From: Bradyrhizobium sp. Rc3b
GTDB taxonomy: Bacteria; Pseudomonadota; Alphaproteobacteria; Rhizobiales; Xanthobacteraceae
Length of the DNA stretch: 64,000 nt
Reading direction: 5' to 3'
Assembly (NCBI RefSeq): GCF_900114915.1
Contig: NZ_FOUS01000010.1
Span: forward strand, 310,001 to 374,000
In this document: positions 25,902 to 35,217 of the stretch, one piece after another
Numbering within the stretch: position 1 is the stretch's first letter
Layout of the letters: each line of letters begins with the position of its first letter
Program-made: the position numbers and the translations under genes
The notes under the pieces: generated by a model
Database searches by the model: none
Told to the model about the DNA's origin: nothing
The model's input: the letters and a program-made list of their open reading frames with translations, nothing else

Positions 25902-26885
25902 ATGAAGCACCTGGATAATGTCGAGACCAATCTGCTGGACCCGCGCCTGCTGAGGCTCTTCGACGCGTTATTCGCCACGGGCAGCGTCACCAAGGCCGCA
26001 GAAAAGCTCGGTCAAAGTCAGCCGACCATCTCGATCTGGCTGGCGCGACTGCGTAAGGAACTGGACGATCCGCTCTTCATCCGGTCGGCGGAGGGAATGC
26101 TGCCAACGCCGCGCGCCGAGGCTCTCATCGGCACGGCGAGGCAGGCGCTGGAAACGCTGCGTCGTCTGGCTGAGCTTCGCACCGACTTCGATCCCTCAAC
26201 CGCAAAGCGCCGTTTTGCGATCTGCATGACGGATGGAAGCCACGTCACGCTGCTTCCGTCCATCCTCGCTCACATCCGCCGCGTCGCCCCGGGCGTTCGT
26301 ATCGAGGCGACACAGATCGGCGCGGACACCCCACGGATGCTGCAATCCGGTGAAGCCGATCTGGCCCTCGGCTACATCTCGGGTCTCGACGCCGGACATT
26401 TCCAACAGGCACTTTTTCCGCAGGATTGGGTCTGTTTGGCGAACGCCAAACATGCCCGGATCCGCGACCGCATCACCGCAAAGGATTTCAGGCGGGAGGC
26501 CCACGTCCTCATTCGCTCCGGCACTGGACATCAGTTGCTCGCGACCGCGCTACAGGAGCAGCGGATAGTCCTTGACGTGGCGCTTGAGCTACCCGGCTTT
26601 TTGGGACTGCCCGCAATCGTGGGGACGACCGACCTGATCGCCACCCTGCCAAGGCACATTGGCGAAACGCTGGCTCACTATTACGGACTGCGCGTGCTTG
26701 ATTGCCCGCTGGCGATCGCCGGCTTTACGGTGAAGCAATATTGGCACGCCCGCTTCCACCACGACCCGGCAAGCCAATGGCTGCGTGGCATCTGCGCGGA
26801 ACTTTTTCAACAACAGGAGGTGCGGGGTCTGCATCCTTCCAGTCGGCCAAAGAAACGAGGGCCACGCAAAATGCGGTCGCAGTGA
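25902..26885 (+). CDS. LysR family transcriptional regulator
   Basis: A 327-residue regulator with helix-turn-helix GSVTKAAEKLGQSQPTISIWLARLRKEL and a ligand domain of the NodD/NahR-like subgroup (RRFAICMTDGSHVTLLPSI, LALGYISGLDAGHFQQALFPQDWVCLA). A basic tail ends the protein. It is divergent from the nine-gene cluster running from the PanE-like gene to aroQ and is its probable regulator. Confidence 0.9.
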   Translation: MKHLDNVETNLLDPRLLRLFDALFATGSVTKAAEKLGQSQPTISIWLARLRKELDDPLFIRSAEGMLPTPRAEALIGTARQALETLRRLAELRTDFDPSTAKRRFAICMTDGSHVTLLPSILAHIRRVAPGVRIEATQIGADTPRMLQSGEADLALGYISGLDAGHFQQALFPQDWVCLANAKHARIRDRITAKDFRREAHVLIRSGTGHQLLATALQEQRIVLDVALELPGFLGLPAIVGTTDLIATLPRHIGETLAHYYGLRVLDCPLAIAGFTVKQYWHARFHHDPASQWLRGICAELFQQQEVRGLHPSSRPKKRGPRKMRSQ

Positions 26886-26971
26886 AGCGCTTATTGAAGC
26901 GGTTTTCGGCTCTTCGTGGCCAAACGATCGAAGCTAACGTCCGCCTTGCGCAAGACAGCAGCCTAAGCTTC

Positions 26972-27046
26972 TGGCTGGGGCGGGAGGGATCGAACCTCCG
27001 AATGGCGGAATCAAAATCCGCTGCCTTACCGCTTGGCTACGCCCCA
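26972..27046 (-). tRNA. tRNA-Gln (TTG anticodon)
   Basis: On the minus strand the sequence folds as a cloverleaf: acceptor TGGGGCG/CGCCCCA, D-arm GCC/GGC, anticodon stem GCGGA/TCCGC with loop TTTTGAT (anticodon TTG), and T-arm GGAGG/CCTCC with TTCGATC. The CCA end is encoded. A TTG anticodon reads CAA/CAG glutamine codons. Confidence 0.95.
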
Positions 27047-27303
27047 ACAGGCGACCTGGGGGCCGGCGGAAGAACTGGCTACCGCAGATTCCCTTGGTCG
27101 CAGCCGGTCTATAGGGAGCGGCGCAGCATTTCAACCGCCTGAAGGGCCAAAATACCACAGCCCCGGGTTCGGCGCCGCTACACTCTCTTTATGGGCCCGC
27201 GACGGCCCCGTTCTGACCGCCACCGTCCGGCCCCTCCCGCCCCATTGAGACCTCCCCCATTTCATGGGAATAGGGCGCCAAGACCTGTCCACGGGAGTGA
27301 GCC

Positions 27304-29082
27304 ATGACCTACCGCGCGCCGATTTCTGACATGCTGCTGTCGCTCAATCACGGCGCCGGCCTCAAGGCTGCCGTGGAGGCCGGTCATTACGGCGATTTCG
27401 ACGCCGACATCGCCGCGGCCGTGCTGGAGGAGGCCGGCAAGTTCGCAACCGACGTGCTGGCCCCGCTCAACAAGGTTGGCGACGAGCACGGCATCAAGCT
27501 CAGCGACGGCAAGGTGACGACCGCGCCGGGCTGGCCGGACGCCTACAAGCGCTGGACCGAGGGCGGCTGGAACGCGGTGTCCGGCCCCGAAGATTTCGGC
27601 GGCCAGGGCCTGCCGATCGCGATCAATGCGGCCTGCACCGAGATCTGGAGCGCCTCGAACCTCGCCTTCGGCCTCTGCCCGCTGCTGACGGCGTCGGCGA
27701 TGGAGGCGCTGGACGCGCATGGCAGCAGTGAGCTGAAGACAATCTATCTCGAGAAGCTCGTCTCCGGCGAATGGACCGGCACGATGCAGCTGACCGAGCC
27801 GCAGGCCGGCTCCGACGTCGGCGCGCTGCGAACCCGCGCCGAGAAGCAGGCCGACGGCACCTATCGCATCAAGGGGACGAAGATCTTCATCACCTATGGC
27901 GAGCACGACATGACCGACAACATCGTGCATTTCGTGCTGGCGCGCCTGCCCGATGCGCCCGCCGGCACCAAAGGGATCTCGCTGTTCCTCGTGCCCAAGT
28001 TCATGGTCAATGCAGACGGCTCGCTCGGGCAGCGCAACGACATCTATGCGAGCGGCGTCGAGCACAAGCTCGGCATGCACGCTTCCCCGACCTGCACCAT
28101 GACGATGGGCGATCATGGCGGCGCCATCGGCTTCCTCGTCGGCGAAGAGAACCAGGGCATGCGCTGCATGTTCACGATGATGAATCAGGCCCGTCTCGGC
28201 GTCGGCCTCGAGGGCGTCGGCGTCGCCGATCGCGCCTACCAGCAGGCTTTGTCGTATGCGCAGGAGCGCAAGCAGGGCCGCGCCGTCGGCAGCAAGAGCG
28301 AAGGCTCGGACGCGATCTTCGTGCATCCCGACGTCAAGCGCATGCTGATGCGGATGCGGGCGCAGACCGCCGCCGCGCGCACCATCTGCTATGCGACCGC
28401 GGTCGCGATCGACGTCTCGACGCGCGCCAGGGATCCCAAGGTGCGTGCCGATGCCGCCGCGCGCGCGGCGCTGCTGACGCCGATGGCCAAGGGCTATTCC
28501 ACCGACATCGGCAACGAGGTCGCCTATCTCGGCGTGCAGGTGCATGGCGGCATGGGCTTCATCGAGGAGACCGGTGCGGCCCAGCATTATCGCGATGCCC
28601 GCATCACCGCGATCTACGAGGGCACCAACGGCATCCAGGCGATCGACCTCGTCACGCGCAAGCTCGCGGCCAATGGCGGCGCTGCCGTCTGGGCGCTGCT
28701 CGACGAGCTCGCAGCGACGGTCAAGAAAGTCGAAGCGTCGAACGATCCGGCTTTTGGCACCACGGGCGTCAAGCTGCGCGAATCGCTGGAGGCCTTGACC
28801 CGCACCAGCAAATGGCTGCTGGAGCGCGTGACGTCCGCGCCGAACGAGGCGCTTGCCGGCGCGACACCCTATCTGCAGCAGTTCGGCTCGACGCTCGGCG
28901 GCTGCCTGCTCGCCTCCGAAGCACTCGCCGCCAAGGCCGACGGCCTCACCGATGCGCCACGCTACGTCTCGCTCGCACGCTTCTTCGCCGAGAACATCAG
29001 TGTGCAGGCCGGCGCGCTCGAGCGCACCGTGACCGAGAGCGCGGAGTCCGTCGCAGCGGCGGATGCGGTGTTGCTGGGGTAA
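27304..29082 (+). CDS. Acyl-CoA dehydrogenase with extended C-terminal domain
   Basis: A 592-residue flavoenzyme that introduces a 2,3 double bond into an acyl-CoA. Motifs: MQLTEPQAGSDVGALRTRA (FAD/substrate loop), KIFITYGEHD, and the C-terminal YEGTNGIQAIDLVTRKL. The length and final helical domain match the 590-600-residue subfamily that includes DmdC-like enzymes, so the substrate may be a short or branched acyl group (inference). A single gene with its own leader. Confidence 0.92.
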   Translation: MTYRAPISDMLLSLNHGAGLKAAVEAGHYGDFDADIAAAVLEEAGKFATDVLAPLNKVGDEHGIKLSDGKVTTAPGWPDAYKRWTEGGWNAVSGPEDFGGQGLPIAINAACTEIWSASNLAFGLCPLLTASAMEALDAHGSSELKTIYLEKLVSGEWTGTMQLTEPQAGSDVGALRTRAEKQADGTYRIKGTKIFITYGEHDMTDNIVHFVLARLPDAPAGTKGISLFLVPKFMVNADGSLGQRNDIYASGVEHKLGMHASPTCTMTMGDHGGAIGFLVGEENQGMRCMFTMMNQARLGVGLEGVGVADRAYQQALSYAQERKQGRAVGSKSEGSDAIFVHPDVKRMLMRMRAQTAAARTICYATAVAIDVSTRARDPKVRADAAARAALLTPMAKGYSTDIGNEVAYLGVQVHGGMGFIEETGAAQHYRDARITAIYEGTNGIQAIDLVTRKLAANGGAAVWALLDELAATVKKVEASNDPAFGTTGVKLRESLEALTRTSKWLLERVTSAPNEALAGATPYLQQFGSTLGGCLLASEALAAKADGLTDAPRYVSLARFFAENISVQAGALERTVTESAESVAAADAVLLG

Positions 29083-29091
29083 GGAGGCCTT

Positions 29092-29178
29092 GTAGCCCGG
29101 ATGGAGCGCAGCGCAATCCGGGGCCGACGTCGCTCATGGCACGAATCCCGGATTACGCTTCGCTCCATCCGGGCTACG
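29092..29178. repeat. Inverted repeat between convergent genes
   Basis: Perfect arms of about 16 bases, TAGCCCGGATGGAGCG and CGCTCCATCCGGGCTA, with further pairing inside (AATCCGGG/CCCGGATT). It separates the acyl-CoA dehydrogenase from the convergent MFS gene and could act as a bidirectional end of transcripts. Confidence 0.75.
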
Positions 29179-30412
29179 AGGCCACGGCCTTCGCGCTTCT
29201 CCCCGGCCGCCACAACACGATGCCCGCCGCCACGAGATCCAGCACGACGCACATCGCAAACGCCATCGTGTAGTTGCCCGTCAAGCTCCGCGCGAGGCCG
29301 ACGATGCCCGGTCCGAAGGCGCTGACGACGCCGCTGATCGAGGTGCCCAATCCCATTGCGGCGGCGAAGGCGGCGGCGCCGATCTCGCGTTGGATGATCA
29401 AGGGCGGGAACGTGATCATGTTGCCGATCGAGAAGCCGTAGACGGCGCAGCACACCAGCAGCACCGTCGGGCTCGTGCTCTGCACGAGAACGAACAGCGC
29501 CGCCGCCTGGCTCGTCATCGACGCCGCGCAGGCGAGCCGGGGATCGAGCCGGTCGACGAACAGGCCGAGCGACAGGCGGCCGACCACCGCCATCGCCGCC
29601 ATGATGGTGACCGCGCCGCCTGCGGCCGAGCGGCCGATCAGCGGCTCGAGAAACGTCACCTGGTGGATGATGAATCCCATCTGCGCCAGCAGCGCGATCG
29701 CGATCGGCAAGACCATGGTCCAGAACGCCGCGTTGGCGAGCAGCGCCTTGCGGGAATGGCTTGGTGCGGCCGTGCTCTCACCGGAAGGGCGTCCGCCCGA
29801 AGCCGGCGAGGTCCCTGCAGGCCAGCCGATGAAGGTCACGACCACCGGCAGCACCAGCACCATCATCGCGAGCGTGGCCGCCAGCATGGCGGAACGAAAG
29901 CCGATGCTGCCGGTCAGCGACAGCAGCAGCGGAACGAGGATGATGCCGCCGCAGGTCGCGCCGTTGAATGCGAGGCTGAGCGCCAGCCCGCGCCGGCGTT
30001 CGAACCAGGAGTTCAGCACGGTCGCGATCACCACGGTGCCCATGCCGGTCCAGCCGACCGACATCAGCGCATAGGCGAGATAGAGCTGCCAGGGCGTCTG
30101 CATCAGCGCCAGCAGCACCGTCGAGGCGCCGAGCGCCGCCAGGCCGCACAGGATCAGCGACCGCAAGCCGATGCGCGCGAGCAGATCGTCGGTGAAGATG
30201 ACAAGGACGGAGGTCAGGAGAAACGAGAACGTGCTGGCCGCGGAGACCAGCGTGCCCGGCCAGCCATGGGCGCGCTGCAGCTCGGCGAGATAGACGCCCT
30301 GGCCATACAGGCCGAAGCCGAACATGAAGAAGGCCATCAGGAAGCAGGCCAGCACGACGCGCCAGCCGCGGTAGTGCAGCGAGGATTCGTCGACGCGGGT
30401 TGCGGCAATCAT
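29174..30412 (-). CDS. MFS transporter
   Basis: A 412-residue inner-membrane carrier with 12 predicted transmembrane segments. Typical MFS features are the GRLSLGLFVDRLDPR loop between helices 8 and 9 and the long hydrophobic blocks either side of a central basic loop (about residue 190-215, AAPSHSRKA). The layout resembles the monocarboxylate/oxalate-formate-type MFS subgroup. GTG 30442 is an alternative start. The substrate is unknown. Confidence 0.87.
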   Translation of the reverse strand: MIAATRVDESSLHYRGWRVVLACFLMAFFMFGFGLYGQGVYLAELQRAHGWPGTLVSAASTFSFLLTSVLVIFTDDLLARIGLRSLILCGLAALGASTVLLALMQTPWQLYLAYALMSVGWTGMGTVVIATVLNSWFERRRGLALSLAFNGATCGGIILVPLLLSLTGSIGFRSAMLAATLAMMVLVLPVVVTFIGWPAGTSPASGGRPSGESTAAPSHSRKALLANAAFWTMVLPIAIALLAQMGFIIHQVTFLEPLIGRSAAGGAVTIMAAMAVVGRLSLGLFVDRLDPRLACAASMTSQAAALFVLVQSTSPTVLLVCCAVYGFSIGNMITFPPLIIQREIGAAAFAAAMGLGTSISGVVSAFGPGIVGLARSLTGNYTMAFAMCVVLDLVAAGIVLWRPGRSAKAVAS

Positions 30413-30619
30413 CAATCGGGCAATCGGGTCACCTGGAACCACGCGGGATCGTGCACCACAACCACTGGTTTTTCAAATGAAACATTGTAGCCAATTGTTG
30501 CGATGCGTTGGCTCCGAAAAGGTTGACTCAGCGCATTGGCACGCCTGCGGGATCATGTAGGCTGATGCTCGGCGAGACTCGCGAAGCGGCGAGCATCGCG
30601 GCGAGCGCAGGGGGCTCTC

Positions 30620-31378
30620 ATGCCGAATGGCAATATCGTCGTCACCGAAGAGCGCGGAACGCGCGTCATCACCCTGCGCCGCCCGGGCAAGAAGAACGCG
30701 ATCACCCAGGACATGTACCGGGAGATGAGCCACGCGATCGACACCGCGCAGAACAACCCCGACATCCGCTGCATGATCATCACCGGCGGCTCAGGCGTGT
30801 TCACCGCCGGCGACGATATCGACGATTTCATGCACGCCGACACCGCGCGCCCCGAGACGTTGTCGGAAGGCGCCAAGTTTCTCTATTCGCTCGCCCTCAA
30901 CGTCAAGCCGATCATCGCCGCCGTCGACGGCGCCTCGATCGGCATGGGCACCGTGATGCTGTTTCACTGCGACTACGTGCTGGCCTCGAACGCTGCGACC
31001 TTCTCCGCGCCCTACATCCATCTCGGGCTGGTGCCGGTCGGCGCCGCCAGCCTCTTGATGCCGAACACGATGGGATATCAGCGCGCCTTTGCCATGCTGG
31101 TGATGGGGCGGACTTTTTCCGCCGCGGAGGCGCACGCAGCAGGCTTCGTCAACACCGTGGTGTCGCCCGGACATACCGAGGTCGAGGCGCGCAAGGTGGC
31201 GCGCGACATCTGCCGGCTGCCGGCCGAGGCGGTCGCAACCTCCCGCAAATTGCTGCGCGCGCCGGCGGAAGAGCTCACCCGCCGCATCGACCAGGAAGGC
31301 CATCTGTTCGGCGAGCGGCTCAAGTCGGAGGAAGCGGTGGCGGCGTTCAATGCGTTTGCGAACCGGAAGAAGAAGTAG
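30620..31378 (+). CDS. Enoyl-CoA hydratase/isomerase family protein
   Basis: A 252-residue crotonase-fold protein. The oxyanion-hole segments GGSGVFTAGDDIDDF and AAVDGASIGMGTVMLFHCDYVLAS are clear. The segment SAPYIHLGLVPVGAASLLMPN covers the second catalytic position. The usual hydratase Glu pair is not obvious, so isomerase or another crotonase reaction is possible. It starts 200 bases after the divergent MFS gene. Confidence 0.88.
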   Translation: MPNGNIVVTEERGTRVITLRRPGKKNAITQDMYREMSHAIDTAQNNPDIRCMIITGGSGVFTAGDDIDDFMHADTARPETLSEGAKFLYSLALNVKPIIAAVDGASIGMGTVMLFHCDYVLASNAATFSAPYIHLGLVPVGAASLLMPNTMGYQRAFAMLVMGRTFSAAEAHAAGFVNTVVSPGHTEVEARKVARDICRLPAEAVATSRKLLRAPAEELTRRIDQEGHLFGERLKSEEAVAAFNAFANRKKK

Positions 31379-31397
31379 CGGGCTCTCTCCGCGAGTC

Positions 31398-31486
31398 CAG
31401 TATCGTAGGGTGGGCAAAGGCGCACTTGCGCCGTGCCCACGACTTAAGACGTGGGCACGCTTCGCTTTGCCCACCCTACGATACTG
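31398..31486. repeat. Long perfect inverted repeat
   Basis: Perfect 22-base arms (starting CAGTATCGTAGGGTGGGCAA and mirrored at 31465-31486) enclose a GTGGGCAC-type inner hairpin. The outer motif GTAGGGTGGGCAAAGGCGCA and inner CCGTGCCCACGA recur at 63961-64000. This looks like a dispersed small palindromic element at a gene end. Confidence 0.85.
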
Positions 31487-31561
31487 AGGTTGGGGAGAAG
31501 TCCAGCACGGTTACGATAATGCTTCGTGAAATCTTCGCGTGGACCGACTAATCTTGGTTCC

Positions 31562-33223
31562 ATGCGAAATGCCTTACGATCCATCCTTGCCGCCCTCGCT
31601 CTCGCCTCCGCCCTCCCCGCCTCGGCCCAGACCGCCGCGCCGGTCGAGCTGCGCGTGCTCGCCATCAACGATTTTCACGGCAATCTGCGTCCGCCGCCGG
31701 GCGGCATTCGCATCAATGATCCCGAGGACGGAGCCCGGACGGTGATGGTGGCGGCCGGCGGCGCCGAATACATGGCGACGCTGGTGAAGCAGCTGCGCGA
31801 GGGACACAAGAACACGATCTTCGTCGCCGCCGGCGACCTGATCGGCGCGAGCCCGTTCCTGTCGGCGATGTTTCACGACGAGCCTTCCGTGGAGGCGCTT
31901 TCGCTGATGGGGCTTGCGATCAGTTCGGTCGGCAATCACGAGTTCGACGAGGGCAAGACCGAGCTGCTCAGGATGCAGAACGGCGGCTGTCATCCGGTCG
32001 ACGGCTGCCAGGGGCCGCATCCGTTCACGGGCGCCAAATTCCGTTATCTCGCCGCGTCCACCATCGAGACCGCGACGGGCAACAGCGTGCTGCCGCCCTA
32101 CGAGATCAGGGAGTTCGACGGCATCCCGATCGCCTTCATCGGGCTGACCTTGAAGGAGACCGCGGGCATCGTCTCGCCTGCTGGCATCGCCGGGCTCGAA
32201 TTCCGCGACGAAGCCGAGACGGTGAATGCGCAGGTCGCCCAGCTGAAGGCGCGCGGCGTCGAGGCGATCGTGGTGCTGATCCACCAGGGCGGCGAGCCCG
32301 CCGGCGACTACAATGAATGCCCTGCCATCACCGGGCCGATCGTGGACATCGTCAAAAAATTCGACCGCGCCGTCGACGTCGTCGTCAGCGGCCACACCCA
32401 CCGCGCCTATGTCTGCGACATCGACGGACGGCTCGTCACCAGCGGCGACAAATACGGCACGCTGGTCACCGCGATCGATCTCAAGCTCGATCCTGTAACC
32501 CGCGACATCGTCAGCGCCAAAGCCGAGAACGTCATCGTCGCCAACGCCTCGCTGGCGAAGGACGCCGAGCAGACCGCGCTGATCGAGGCCTATGACAAGC
32601 TCTCGGCGCCGATCGCCAACCGGCCGGCCGGATCGGTGACGCAGACGCTGTCGCGCGTGCCGAACGAGGCCGGCGAAAGCGCGCTCGGCGACATCATCGC
32701 GGACGCGCAGCTTGCCGCGACCAGGGACGCCAAGGATGGCAGCGCTGTCATCGCGCTCACCAATCCCGGCGGCATCCGCACCGACATCGTCCCGAAGGAG
32801 AACGGCGCGATCTCCTTCGGCGACGTGTTCGCCAGCCAACCGTTCCGCAACCGCCTCGTGACGATGACGCTGACGGGCAGTCAGCTCAAGGACATGCTCG
32901 AGCAGCAATGGCTGGACCCGAAGCGGCCGCGGATTCTCCAGGTATCGAACGGGTTCAGCTATGCCTGGGATGCGTCGAAGCCATTCGGCGAGCGCGTGAT
33001 CGCCGACAAGATGACGCTGGGCGGCAGGCCGATCGAGCAGGCCAGCGGCTACCGCGTCACCCTCAACGATTACCTCGCGGTCGGCGGCGATGGTTTTACC
33101 GTCGCCAAACAAGGCACGGCGCCGCAATATGGCGGCTACGACGCGGACGCACTGTTCGCGTTCTTCCGGGCGCACGGTCCGATCGGCCCGCTGCCGCTGA
33201 GTCGCATCCTGCGCGTGAATTGA
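31562..33223 (+). CDS. Bifunctional metallophosphatase/5'-nucleotidase
   Basis: A 553-residue exported enzyme. A signal peptide (MRNALRSILAALALASALPA, cleavage near SAQTA) precedes a calcineurin-like metal site: NDFHGN, AAGDLIGASPF, GNHEFDEG, VVSGHTHRAY. The C-terminal 5'-nucleotidase domain binds the base (NPGGIRTDI, then the segment GDVFASQPFRN). It would hydrolyse nucleotides, cyclic nucleotides or sugar nucleotides in the periplasm. The ATG at 31562 is preferred over the upstream in-frame extension because it gives a clean signal peptide. Confidence 0.92.
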   Translation: MRNALRSILAALALASALPASAQTAAPVELRVLAINDFHGNLRPPPGGIRINDPEDGARTVMVAAGGAEYMATLVKQLREGHKNTIFVAAGDLIGASPFLSAMFHDEPSVEALSLMGLAISSVGNHEFDEGKTELLRMQNGGCHPVDGCQGPHPFTGAKFRYLAASTIETATGNSVLPPYEIREFDGIPIAFIGLTLKETAGIVSPAGIAGLEFRDEAETVNAQVAQLKARGVEAIVVLIHQGGEPAGDYNECPAITGPIVDIVKKFDRAVDVVVSGHTHRAYVCDIDGRLVTSGDKYGTLVTAIDLKLDPVTRDIVSAKAENVIVANASLAKDAEQTALIEAYDKLSAPIANRPAGSVTQTLSRVPNEAGESALGDIIADAQLAATRDAKDGSAVIALTNPGGIRTDIVPKENGAISFGDVFASQPFRNRLVTMTLTGSQLKDMLEQQWLDPKRPRILQVSNGFSYAWDASKPFGERVIADKMTLGGRPIEQASGYRVTLNDYLAVGGDGFTVAKQGTAPQYGGYDADALFAFFRAHGPIGPLPLSRILRVN

Positions 33224-33356
33224 TCCGGATCAAATGGGCCTGAACCGGACGCCCCTTTGCCATTCCCGTTCAAACGCATAGATTGGGATTTGCATTGCGT
33301 TTTGGCGCCGGATGCGCCAAGCGACGTCGAAAGCCCGGATCCATGAGGCCGACCTG

Positions 33357-34286
33357 ATGAGCACGCTTCTCCTTTCCCACAAGGCCTGCCTCGACCATGT
33401 CACGCCGCCGGGACATCCTGAAAGGCCGGATCGCCTGCGTGCGGTGGAGGAAGCGCTGTCGCATGAGCGCTTCCAGTTCCTGGTGCGCGACCAGGCACCG
33501 GAGGGCGATCTCGATCTCGTCACGCTGTGCCACAACGAGCACTACGTCACCGAGCTGCGCCACATCGCACCGAGCAGCGGGCAGGTCTATATCGACGGCG
33601 ACACCTCGATGTCCCCTGGCACGTGGGAAGCGGTGATGCGCGGTGTCGGCGGCGCGGTGGCGGCGACCGAAGCGGTGATGGCGGGCGAGCATCGCAACGC
33701 CTTCGTCGCTGTGCGCCCGCCCGGCCATCACGCGGAGATCGGCAAGCCGATGGGCTTCTGCTTCTTCGACAATGTCGCCATCGCCGCGCGCCACGCCCAG
33801 CGCAAATACGGCATCAAGCGCGCGGCCATCGTCGATTTCGACGTGCATCACGGCAACGGCACGCAGGACATCTTCTGGTCGGACCCGACCGTGATGTACT
33901 GCTCGACGCACCAGATGCCGCTGTTTCCAGGCACCGGCGCGACGGGCGAGCGCGGCGACCACGACACCATCGTCAACGCGCCGCTCGCCTCCGAGGACGG
34001 CGGGCCGGAATTCCGCTCCGCGTTCGAGAATTTGATTCTGCCGCAGCTCGAGAAATTCAGCCCCGAGCTGCTCATCATCTCCGCGGGCTTCGACGCGCAT
34101 TATCGCGATCCGCTGGCCTCGCTGAATTTGCGCGCGGAGGATTATGCCTGGGTGACGCGCAAGCTGATGGATCTCGCCGACAAGTCCGCGGGAGGGCGCG
34201 TTGTTTCGGTGCTCGAGGGCGGCTATGACCTGCAGGGACTGAAAGAATCTGTTACGGCGCATGTCGGCGCCCTGATGGGCGCCTGA
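33357..34286 (+). CDS. Histone deacetylase/acetylpolyamine amidohydrolase family protein
   Basis: A 309-residue zinc deacetylase-fold protein. The active site is visible: RPPGHHAEIGKPMGFCFFDN with the catalytic His pair, VDFDVHHGNGTQDIF with the zinc ligands, and SAGFDAHYRDPLASL with the later Asp. The bacterial relatives act on acetylpolyamines, acetoin-related or protein acetyl-lysine substrates; which one is unknown. The next gene downstream is xseB. Confidence 0.92.
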   Translation: MSTLLLSHKACLDHVTPPGHPERPDRLRAVEEALSHERFQFLVRDQAPEGDLDLVTLCHNEHYVTELRHIAPSSGQVYIDGDTSMSPGTWEAVMRGVGGAVAATEAVMAGEHRNAFVAVRPPGHHAEIGKPMGFCFFDNVAIAARHAQRKYGIKRAAIVDFDVHHGNGTQDIFWSDPTVMYCSTHQMPLFPGTGATGERGDHDTIVNAPLASEDGGPEFRSAFENLILPQLEKFSPELLIISAGFDAHYRDPLASLNLRAEDYAWVTRKLMDLADKSAGGRVVSVLEGGYDLQGLKESVTAHVGALMGA

Positions 34287-34360
34287 CGACGCCCGCCACA
34301 TTAAGCCCGCAAAACCTGCCTTCACTGCAAGGAAAGCGAATCGGGCAATCGGAAACGGAT

Positions 34361-34612
34361 ATGGCCGAAAATACTCAAGTCGACGTCTCCAGGCTCACCT
34401 TCGAGCGCGCGATCGAGGAACTCGAAACGATCGTGAAGCGGCTCGAGGACGGCAAGGTGCCGCTCGAGGAATCCGTGACGATCTACGAGCGCGGCGAGGC
34501 GCTGAAGCGCCGCTGCGAGGAATTGCTGCGCCAGGCCGAGGCGCGCGTCGACAAGATCACCACCGATGCCAGCGGCCAGGCCACCGGCACCGCGCCGCTG
34601 GACGTGCAGTAG
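34361..34612 (+). CDS. xseB: Exodeoxyribonuclease VII small subunit
   Basis: An 83-residue subunit of the single-strand nuclease complex with XseA. The pattern TFERAIEELETIVKRLEDGKVPLEESVTIYERGEALKRRCEELL is the full family signature. The link to dxs downstream is common in alphaproteobacteria. Confidence 0.95.
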   Translation: MAENTQVDVSRLTFERAIEELETIVKRLEDGKVPLEESVTIYERGEALKRRCEELLRQAEARVDKITTDASGQATGTAPLDVQ

Positions 34613-35217
34613 GAAAGCCGAGAGTTCCCGCTCAGCCTTCCGAGGGCAGGCCCCGAAACGTCATCACGGGAGCGTGGCCGCCATGATTTCATGAACGCAC
34701 GGCGCGATCCCGCCAACCAGCACGGTTCCGTGCAGCCGGATTGATGCCATCCGTCCGGAAATCCGTCCCTCGGGACCAAAAAAAGATCTCATTCAGGCGG
34801 AAAAGCCTGCCAGGGGACCCGGCAAGGCTGGAACCCATTGTCCCGGGCCACGGTTAACCACTCTGGCCCGCCGGTTGCATCTGCATACCCCCAATCGGTC
34901 CTGCGGGTTGGCTTTGGCCCAAGCTTTGGTGTAAAGCTGCGCGGAGTGTGGCTTTTTGCAAGCCTTGCGTGGGCAGAGAATTCCGACGACAAGCGCTTCA
35001 AACTGCTAATGAAATTGGCTGGGACGGACGAAGCCGATCTAAGTGACAGGGATCACAGAGACTGAACCGGAGCGCACTTAAGCTTACCTAAGCTTGAAGA
35101 CGGGGCCTTGCCCCATGCAGGTGGCTCCGACGGTTTGAGGACTCGCGCTGCGCCGATATTGTGCAAACCCATCGCGCACCGGAATGAACTTCCGGCGCTG
35201 ACAAATTGGAAATCGCC
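34613..35217. other. Long leader region upstream of dxs, no gene seen
   Basis: About 600 bases between xseB and dxs. Short frames on both strands lack convincing starts or protein-like composition. Small hairpins such as AAGCCTGCC...GGCAAGGCTG around 34800 are present. It probably holds the dxs promoter; no riboswitch class was recognised. Confidence 0.5.
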
